The translations under genes and the position numbers were made by a program. This document shows, one piece after another, positions 59,022 to 64,000 of a DNA stretch of 64,000 nt (position 1 is the stretch's first letter; the number at the start of each line of letters is the position of its first letter). A model generated the notes under the pieces. That model had not been told where the DNA came from. It was given only the letters and a program-made list of their open reading frames with translations, and made no database searches. The stretch lies in contig NZ_JXZC01000002.1 of the NCBI RefSeq assembly GCF_000935355.1, positions 62,001-126,000 on the forward strand, written 5' to 3'. Source of the DNA: Rossellomorea aquimaris (GTDB lineage Bacteria; Bacillota; Bacilli; Bacillales; Bacillaceae_B).

Positions 59022-59045
59022 AATCATTCTCAATTTATTCTCATT
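59022..59045 (-). promoter_or_regulatory. possible Fur/PerR-type operator upstream of sufC
   Basis: Minus strand reads TGAGAATAAATTGAGAATGATT, two direct TGAGAAT units 11 bp apart; the second with ATTA matches much of the TGATAATNATTATCA Fur consensus. About 55-75 bp before the sufC start codon. Confidence 0.4.
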
Positions 59046-59265
59046 ACAATCTTATAACAAATAAAAGCTATAATCAACTTTTTCAACTATACAGATAGTG
59101 TAAACTTGACAAGATAATCCTTTCCTATTGTTGGCTTAATATAAAAGAAAAATGTAGCATGCTTGTTCATTTTTCCGGATTGATCATATTGAAGAAATTT
59201 TGTTGTTATCTAATGATCTCGGAGAACATTCCGCTTCGTCCATCACCCTATGAGATGCATCACAA

Positions 59266-59299
59266 CAAAAAAACCAGTGTATCAATTTACACTGGTTTC
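59266..59299 (-). terminator. terminator upstream of the suf promoter
   Basis: AACCAGTGTA / TACACTGGTT hairpin followed by seven T on the minus strand. Confidence 0.85.
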
Positions 59300-59314
59300 C
59301 TTTTTTCTTCCTTA

Positions 59315-59473
59315 TTATATATTAGCATGCACTCTTCTATCAAGTGCCGCAATCATTCTTCTGCTTTCCTTGTAGTCCTGCTCTCTTCTTTTCTCTACTT
59401 GCATTCTGACATCATGCTTTCGTTTGTACACCTCATAACCAATTCCATGGGCTCCATGCATTGCCTTTTCCAT
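59315..59473 (-). CDS. possible small charged helical protein
   Basis: 52 codons from ATG 59473 to TAA, then a strong terminator. The product (MEKAMHGAHGIGYEVYKRKH..., VEKRREQDYKESRRMIAALD...) is a charged helix and looks like protein rather than noise. No ribosome site lies close to the ATG. AAAGGA lies 7 nt before an in-frame ATT at 59512 that would extend it to 65 aa (IIDSLESISYTSE first). I do not recognise it. Confidence 0.4.
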   Translation of the reverse strand: MEKAMHGAHGIGYEVYKRKHDVRMQVEKRREQDYKESRRMIAALDRRVHANI

Positions 59474-59791
59474 TTCACTTGTGTACGAGATACTCTCAAG
59501 AGAGTCGATAATGAATCATTCCTTTCAGGTTTTTAATTACTTTACAACTATACTACCCCCTCGTTCACAAGACAAAACCAGTTTGAGGTCATTTTCTTTT
59601 AAAATCATCCTTATCATTCTAACTTTAGGGGGTTACCTTTAAGTTTTCACAAAATTCCGCCATTATACTGCCAATTAATAGCTTTTTTAATATATATTCA
59701 TTTTATTGAATAAGTATTTAGAATTGGTGATCATAGATTCAATAAAAAAATCAAGGAGGTTTTCTCCCCCCTTGATCCTCACCCGCTTAGC
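59474..59791. other. AT-rich region with yurZ terminator
   Basis: Gene-free apart from a possible 5' extension of the small gene. On the minus strand a hairpin ATCAAGGGGGGAG / CTCCTTGAT followed by seven T (59740-59776) ends yurZ. Confidence 0.55.
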
Positions 59792-60208
59792 TTATTGCTT
59801 TAACTGATTTAAGTCCTGAATCGATTGCTGTACTAGTGTCACTGCCTGACTCATGACCGCTCCGCCTCCGAATGCGGCCGTTACTCCTATTGCTTCCAGG
59901 ATTTCTTCTTCTGAACACCCTTGATCCAGGCATCCTTTCGTGTGGTAGATGATGCAATATTCATCTTGGGAGTAAAGGCTGATTCCTAACGCGATCAACT
60001 GCTTTTCTTTTTTAGAAAGAATCCCTTCTCTAAAGCAATGCTCGGTGAACGTATTATACTGCTCGGCAAGCTCAGGCATTTTTTCAGTGAAGATTCCAAG
60101 TCCCATTTTATAATCATGAAGAGCAGCTTCTGTTGTATTTCTTGGTTCCATCTGCATTTCATTCAGCTCCATTTCTGAAATAGATTCATCGAAAATAGTA
60201 TGAGCCAT
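59792..60208 (-). CDS. yurZ: carboxymuconolactone decarboxylase-like (AhpD-fold) protein YurZ
   Basis: Up to 138 aa. AhpD-fold core with DEYCIIYHTKGCLDQGCSEEE; the Cys...His and a second Cys fit the peroxidatic-like CxxxH motif of CMD proteins. AAFGGGAVMSQAVTL follows. The start is uncertain: ATG 60208 has no ribosome site, ATG 60157 has GGAG nine bases upstream and would give 121 aa. Conserved between suf and met in B. subtilis. Confidence 0.82.
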   Translation of the reverse strand: MAHTIFDESISEMELNEMQMEPRNTTEAALHDYKMGLGIFTEKMPELAEQYNTFTEHCFREGILSKKEKQLIALGISLYSQDEYCIIYHTKGCLDQGCSEEEILEAIGVTAAFGGGAVMSQAVTLVQQSIQDLNQLKQ

Positions 60209-60255
60209 AATGGAAATGATTATGTTAAAAAAATACTGTTAGTACATATTCATAG

Positions 60256-60298
60256 AAGAAACCCGATTCTGATCAGCATCAAAAATCGGGTTCCTTAT
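60256..60298 (-). terminator. terminator of metNPQ
   Basis: AACCCGATT (60260-60268) / AATCGGGTT (60284-60292), 20 bp after the metQ stop. Confidence 0.8.
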
Positions 60299-60313
60299 CT
60301 ACGTTACATGAAA

Positions 60314-61141
60314 TTATTCAGTCACCGGAACTACTGAACCGTCCCATTCCTCTTTAATAAAGTCTTGGATTTCCTTTGAACGAAGAGCTTCAACAAGCGC
60401 CTTTACTTCCTCTTTATTTTCGTCACCTTTATTCACAGCAATCACATTCACGTATGGAGAATTACTGTCTTCAATGGCAATCGAATCTTTCAATGGATTT
60501 AAACCGGCATCAATTGCATAGTTGGAATTGATCAGAACGGCATCTCCCTCTTCATTTTCATACAATTGTGGAAGAAGAGCTGCTTCATATTCGTAATCGA
60601 ATTTCAGTTTCTTTGGATTTTCTTTAATGTCTTCCAGCGTCGCTTTTGTCTTGTCTACTCCATCATTTAATGTAATTAGACCTTTTTCTTCTAATAACGT
60701 AAGGATACGTCCGTGGTCTGCTACGGAATTACTCATTAAGATCGTTGCACCTTCAGGCAGGTCTTCAAGGGATTTATACTTTTTAGAATAAACGCCAATC
60801 GGCTCAATGTGAATGCCGCCAGCATTTTCGAAATCATATCCGTGTTCCGCTTTTTGGGATTCTAAGTAAGGTACGTGTTGGAAATAGTTTGCGTCAATAT
60901 CTCCATTATCCAGATCTTTATTTGGCAGGATATAGTCCTGGTACGTTTCAATTTCTAAGTCGATACCTTTCTCCTCTAATAAAGGCTTCACTTGTTCAAG
61001 AATTTCAGCGTGAGGAATATTGGAAGCTCCAACTACTAATTCTTTCTCGTCGCTGCCTCCTCCTGATTGTGAATCACTTCCGCATGCTGCCAATCCAAAA
61101 ATGCTTGTTGCTGCAATAACTCCTGCTACCCATTTTTTCAT
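60314..61141 (-). CDS. metQ: methionine ABC transporter substrate-binding lipoprotein MetQ
   Basis: 275 aa. Lipoprotein signal MKKWVAGVIAATSIFGLAAC; NlpA/MetQ domain with VGASNIPHAEILEQVKP, DANYFQHVPYL and MSNSVADHGRILTLL. Binds methionine (and its D-form or sulfoxides in B. subtilis) outside the membrane. ATG 61141 follows AAAAGGAGAG; the longer frame lacks a signal peptide start. Confidence 0.95.
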   Translation of the reverse strand: MKKWVAGVIAATSIFGLAACGSDSQSGGGSDEKELVVGASNIPHAEILEQVKPLLEEKGIDLEIETYQDYILPNKDLDNGDIDANYFQHVPYLESQKAEHGYDFENAGGIHIEPIGVYSKKYKSLEDLPEGATILMSNSVADHGRILTLLEEKGLITLNDGVDKTKATLEDIKENPKKLKFDYEYEAALLPQLYENEEGDAVLINSNYAIDAGLNPLKDSIAIEDSNSPYVNVIAVNKGDENKEEVKALVEALRSKEIQDFIKEEWDGSVVPVTE

Positions 61142-61157
61142 TTTTATTTCTCTCCTT

Positions 61158-61826
61158 TTATCGTTTATCCAATTTATTTGTAAAGAAATCACCTAATAGT
61201 TGAATCGCAAACACGATGAGTAAGATCATAATGGTTGCGGCGAGGGTCACGTCTTCCCTGCTTCGTTGAAAGCCATCTAAATAGGCAAGGTTTCCTAAAC
61301 CGCCTGCTCCGATGACCCCGGCCATAGCCGTATATCCAACGAGGGCAATCGCTGTTACTGTAATTCCCGAAACCAAAGCCGGCATGGATTCTGGAATCAG
61401 TACTTTCCAGATAATTGTGCTCGTCTTTGCCCCCATCGCTTTCGCGGCCTCGATGACGCCTTTGTTCACTTCTCTTAATGCAATTTCTACCATCCGGGCA
61501 TAAAATGGAGCTGCTCCGATAATTAGTGCCGGCAGGGCTGCGTTCGCTCCTCGAATCGTGTCCAATAAAAACTTGGTGAATGGAATTAATAGCACAATCA
61601 AAATAATGAAAGGAATCGACCTGAATACATTCACGACTGCACTTGTTATCGTGTACGTCAGTTTGTTATCCCATAAATTCTCCTTGGAGGTTAGAAAGAG
61701 CAGAATACCAAGAATCATCCCTAGTATAAAGGTAATCACCACGGACATTCCGGTCATGTACAGGGTTTCGAGGGTCGCTTCCCACATCTTCTCCCAATCT
61801 ACATTTGGAAATAAATTTTCAATCAT
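61158..61826 (-). CDS. metP: methionine ABC transporter permease MetP
   Basis: 222 aa, five membrane segments. EAAKAMGAKTSTIIWKVLIPE is the EAA loop that contacts the ATPase. Overlaps metN by 4 bp; 16 bp before metQ. Confidence 0.95.
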   Translation of the reverse strand: MIENLFPNVDWEKMWEATLETLYMTGMSVVITFILGMILGILLFLTSKENLWDNKLTYTITSAVVNVFRSIPFIILIVLLIPFTKFLLDTIRGANAALPALIIGAAPFYARMVEIALREVNKGVIEAAKAMGAKTSTIIWKVLIPESMPALVSGITVTAIALVGYTAMAGVIGAGGLGNLAYLDGFQRSREDVTLAATIMILLIVFAIQLLGDFFTNKLDKR

Positions 61827-62845
61827 CCTCTTAACACCTCCACTTGAACCAGTTGCTTTTCTGCAAACGCCAAAGCATCTTTGATGGTCCGTTCATCCCC
61901 ATCAAGGTGGACAAATAACGTTCCATAGGCACCCTTTTGGGTTTGGGAGATTTGTCCTTGAAGGATGTTCACGTCTAAGTCAAACTTCCTTATCAGAGTG
62001 GTGATGAGAGGCTGCTCAGTTGATTCACCTACAAAAGTGAATTTCAACACTTTTCCATTCGGATATTGCGTCAAAAGGTGATCAATGGTTTCACCCGTTT
62101 CTTTTGCTTGCGAAACTTCTTTCACGAAACGCTTTGTCACTTGCTCTTGTGGATTTCGGAACACTTCCAATACATCGCCGAGTTCCACGACCTTGCCCTG
62201 TTCCATGACTGCGACACGGTGGCAAATCTTCTGAATCACGTGCATTTCATGAGTGATCAGGACAATCGTCAGCCCTAAGCGTTTATTAATATCCACCAAT
62301 AAATCAAGGATGGAATCGGTTGTTTGTGGATCTAAAGCGGAAGTAGCTTCATCACATAATAGGACATCGGGATTGTTGGCAAGGGATCTGGCAATCCCAA
62401 CCCGTTGTTTCTGTCCTCCGCTCAGTTGAGACGGATAGGCATCTCCTCTGCCTTCCAACCCTACAAGCTTCAATAATTCATTGGATCTTTGAACTCTCTC
62501 TTTCTTTGATACTCCGGCAATTTCTAATGGGAACTGTATATTTTCTAATACTGTCCTGGACCAGAGGAGATTAAAGTGTTGAAAAATCATGCCTATTGAC
62601 TGTCTTGCTTCCCGAAGCTTTTTACCCTTTACTTGGGAAACGATTTGACCATTCACGTCCACTATTCCTTCTGTGGGAACTTCGAGACCATTGAGCATGC
62701 GGATCAGCGTACTCTTACCTGCTCCACTATAGCCAATCACCCCAAAAATTTCTCCTTGGGCAATCTCGATATTGACGCCATCAACGGCTGAGATCGGACC
62801 CGATTTGGATTGATAGATTTTTTTTACATCTGAAATGGTAATCAT
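61823..62845 (-). CDS. metN: methionine ABC transporter ATPase MetN
   Basis: 340 aa. Walker A GYSGAGKSTLIRMLNG, signature QLSGGQKQRVGIARSL, Walker B VLLCDEATSALDP; C-terminal regulatory C2 (ACT-like) domain from about residue 265, which binds methionine to inhibit transport. ATG 62845 with AAGGTGG eight bases upstream. Confidence 0.95.
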   Translation of the reverse strand: MITISDVKKIYQSKSGPISAVDGVNIEIAQGEIFGVIGYSGAGKSTLIRMLNGLEVPTEGIVDVNGQIVSQVKGKKLREARQSIGMIFQHFNLLWSRTVLENIQFPLEIAGVSKKERVQRSNELLKLVGLEGRGDAYPSQLSGGQKQRVGIARSLANNPDVLLCDEATSALDPQTTDSILDLLVDINKRLGLTIVLITHEMHVIQKICHRVAVMEQGKVVELGDVLEVFRNPQEQVTKRFVKEVSQAKETGETIDHLLTQYPNGKVLKFTFVGESTEQPLITTLIRKFDLDVNILQGQISQTQKGAYGTLFVHLDGDERTIKDALAFAEKQLVQVEVLRG

Positions 62846-62941
62846 GTTGTATTCCACCTTCTTTCGGAGTAAAACGACCTGTTTAATCAGGATTGTTGGT
62901 GTACCTACCCTGGCGTTTTCCGGTTACATTTTTTATTTCAA

Positions 62942-62980
62942 TAAAAAATGCCTTTCCGCGATAAGCAGAAAGGCATAATC
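62942..62980 (-). terminator. S-box expression-platform terminator
   Basis: ATGCCTTTC (62948-62956) / GAAAGGCAT (62968-62976), with a T-run on the minus strand. Confidence 0.9.
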
Positions 62981-62996
62981 ATATAGGACTATCCTT

Positions 62997-63106
62997 TCTC
63001 TCATCTGTCAAAGCCATTGCTTTGAGTGAATTGGCACCATTTCAATTTTCATTGACGGTTGCCGGGCTTCATAGGGCACGTCCCTCCACCTCTCTTAATA
63101 AGAGTA
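62997..63106 (-). promoter_or_regulatory. SAM-I riboswitch (S box) of metNPQ
   Basis: Minus strand, 5' to 3': CTCTTATTAAGAGAGGTGGAG (P1 and start of P2, split here as CTCTTATTAAGAGAGG then TGGAGGGA), GAAGCCCGGCAACC, GGTGCCAATTC, AAAGCAATGGCTTT and closing GATGAGAG (63005-62998). Every conserved S-box block is present in order. SAM binding should favour the terminator and reduce methionine import. Confidence 0.95.
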
Positions 63107-63215
63107 AAGTATCGATTATTAAATTTTTTAATAAGTTAAAGACTCTGAAAATTTGCTACAAGAGAGATTCTATCATCGGTGATCGAGTGTGTCAATTATT
63201 TTTTCTACTCATTCT

Positions 63216-63566
63216 TTAAACTTCAACCGGCTCTTTTCTCCTTGACCTCGTCAGCCAAAGAACAGACTCAACAAATAGAAGGGGGCGATACCCTCCTCTG
63301 ATTTTCAACTCTCCGGATTCAATCAGTTGAGACAATCGTTCCTCCCCTGTAAGTAGGGAAACCACTTTTCCCTCCATTCCTTCGATTACGAAATGAGCGT
63401 CTTCACTCAAATCATCTAATACAACGCACCCCTTGCTGGAAATAGAAATACCGTACAAATCTTTTCCACAATCAAAGTGAAGAACAAATGGGCTGTCTGG
63501 AAATAAGAGTCGTAAGTGATATCTTGAATGACACTGAGCTACTAATTCCTCTAAATATATTCGCAT
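63216..63566 (-). CDS. yusD: SCP2-like sterol-carrier-fold protein (YusD)
   Basis: 116 aa. FVIEGMEGKVVSLLTGEERLSQ and SGELKIRGGYRPLLFVESVL are typical of the SCP2 fold. Binds a hydrophobic ligand in other proteins; function here unknown. GGGAGGG precedes the ATG. Same position as yusD in B. subtilis. Confidence 0.8.
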   Translation of the reverse strand: MRIYLEELVAQCHSRYHLRLLFPDSPFVLHFDCGKDLYGISISSKGCVVLDDLSEDAHFVIEGMEGKVVSLLTGEERLSQLIESGELKIRGGYRPLLFVESVLWLTRSRRKEPVEV

Positions 63567-63781
63567 GAATACCCTCCCAGTGAAACTTCTATATTATTAC
63601 AATTCCACTTTTAGGTATTTATCCCTTTTATACTTTCTCGACATGTTTTGAACGTATCCATCTAATTTGTCGAACAGTAAGAATCTGGATGAATACTAGC
63701 CAAAAAATGATGCCATTCGCAACATTTCCCGAGAAATATGTCTTCGTTTGTAGAAAGAAAATCGTTTAGAAAATAGACATA

Positions 63782-63814
63782 TAAAAAAGACCTTCTCCTA
63801 AAAGGTCTCTTATC
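63782..63814 (-). terminator. terminator of the yusE-like gene
   Basis: AAGACCTTCTCC / AAAAGGTCTC hairpin with a T-run on the minus strand. Confidence 0.7.
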
Positions 63815-63816
63815 CT

Positions 63817-64000
63817 CTAACGATCAGTGATCTTGTTTAAGGTTTCATATAAAAATGGAACGGATTGAAAGGCATAGATCCTGTCCCTTTCGACCCCATC
63901 CTTAAATAAAAGTAAGCAGGGTACACTTTCGATGGATTGTCCTTCTGCGAATTGGGGCAAATAATTCAAGTTGGCCTTCACAAAATGAAAAGGTTGCGGA
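63817..64000 (-). CDS. yusE: thioredoxin-fold protein, 5'-truncated by window edge (YusE-like)
   Basis: The last 61 codons of a thioredoxin domain: FHFVKANLNYLPQFAEG, then SIESVPCLLLFKDG with the conserved cis-Pro and the following strand pair, then a C-terminal helix ending in TAG at 63817. The active-site CxxC would lie upstream, outside the window. Position after yusD matches B. subtilis yusE. Confidence 0.8.
   Translation of the reverse strand, partial: PQPFHFVKANLNYLPQFAEGQSIESVPCLLLFKDGVERDRIYAFQSVPFLYETLNKITDR

Larger units (their letters stand above)
58973..59314. other. suf promoter region
   Basis: About 340 bp. Contains the Fur-like direct repeats at 59022-59045 and, on the minus strand, TTGATT and TATAAG boxes 15 bp apart just upstream of them (weak). 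A hairpin AACCAGTGTA / TACACTGGTT (59268-59296), followed by T on the minus strand, ends transcription arriving from the small gene upstream. Confidence 0.5.

Noticed and set aside
59159..59536. 125-codon plus-strand frame
   Set aside because: Cysteine- and serine-rich noise running through a minus-strand terminator and opposite a more plausible small gene; no ribosome site.
60190..60235. CATAAT/ATTATG palindrome near the yurZ start as a Fur or Zur operator
   Set aside because: Only six paired bases in AT-rich DNA and unclear position because the yurZ start is uncertain.
63022..63219. 65-codon plus-strand frame upstream of metN
   Set aside because: It overlaps the SAM riboswitch on the opposite strand; no ribosome site.

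Overview
The window is chromosomal DNA of a Bacillaceae bacterium, a Bacillus relative of moderate GC. Nearly every gene has a recognisable Bacillus subtilis counterpart, and long stretches keep the B. subtilis gene order (judged from memory). The organism is an endospore former: lytH, yunB, a yutH-type coat protein, a YhcN/YlaJ lipoprotein, kapB/kapD and an Sda-like peptide are present. I cannot name the species.

Layout. 1-9.4 kb: the end of an alpha/beta hydrolase (yugF position), patB, a lipoprotein Cu/Zn SOD, a cyclophilin lipoprotein, kapB and kapD convergent, yuxJ, pbpD, yufK. 9.7-15.5 kb: the complete seven-gene mrpABCDEFG Na+/H+ antiporter operon. 15.5-24 kb: yuxO and the yuiF-pepA-yuiD-yuiC-yuiB-yuiA cluster; comQXPA/degQ, which lie beside yuxO in B. 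subtilis, are absent. 24-32 kb: redox and Fe-S genes (yumB, yumC, yutM, yuzB, yutJ, yuzD, yutI). 32-42 kb: hydroxyacid dehydrogenase, yutH, yutG, an Sda-like peptide facing a small HTH regulator, yutF, yutE, yutD, lipA, lytH. 42-50 kb: a more variable section with a neurotransmitter:sodium symporter plus its 35-aa small subunit, a lysine-riboswitch-controlled NhaC-family transporter, yunB, an HD-GYP protein and small membrane proteins. 50-53 kb: yunC-yunD-yunE-yunF. 53.7-59 kb: the sufCDSUB Fe-S assembly operon. 59.8-64 kb: yurZ, the SAM-riboswitch-controlled metNPQ methionine importer, yusD and the end of a yusE-like thioredoxin.

Themes: sodium/proton homeostasis (mrp, yuiF, nhaC-like), Fe-S biogenesis and its users (suf, yutM, yutI, lipA), amino-acid import under riboswitches (lysine, SAM), and sporulation. 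Three genes are too short for a 60-codon cut-off but well supported: yuiA (41 aa), a MetS-like transporter subunit (35 aa) and an Sda-like histidine-kinase inhibitor (40 aa).

The least explained material is non-coding: a six-copy exact 21-bp periodic array (18991-19105), a 126-bp tandem hairpin repeat with compensatory changes in its stems (26147-26460), and five GC-rich hairpin elements, four of them in two similarly built oppositely oriented pairs. I see no phage, insertion sequence with transposase, CRISPR array, tRNA or rRNA. I found no clearly new multi-gene system; the best leads are the Sda-like/HTH pair and the structured repeats.
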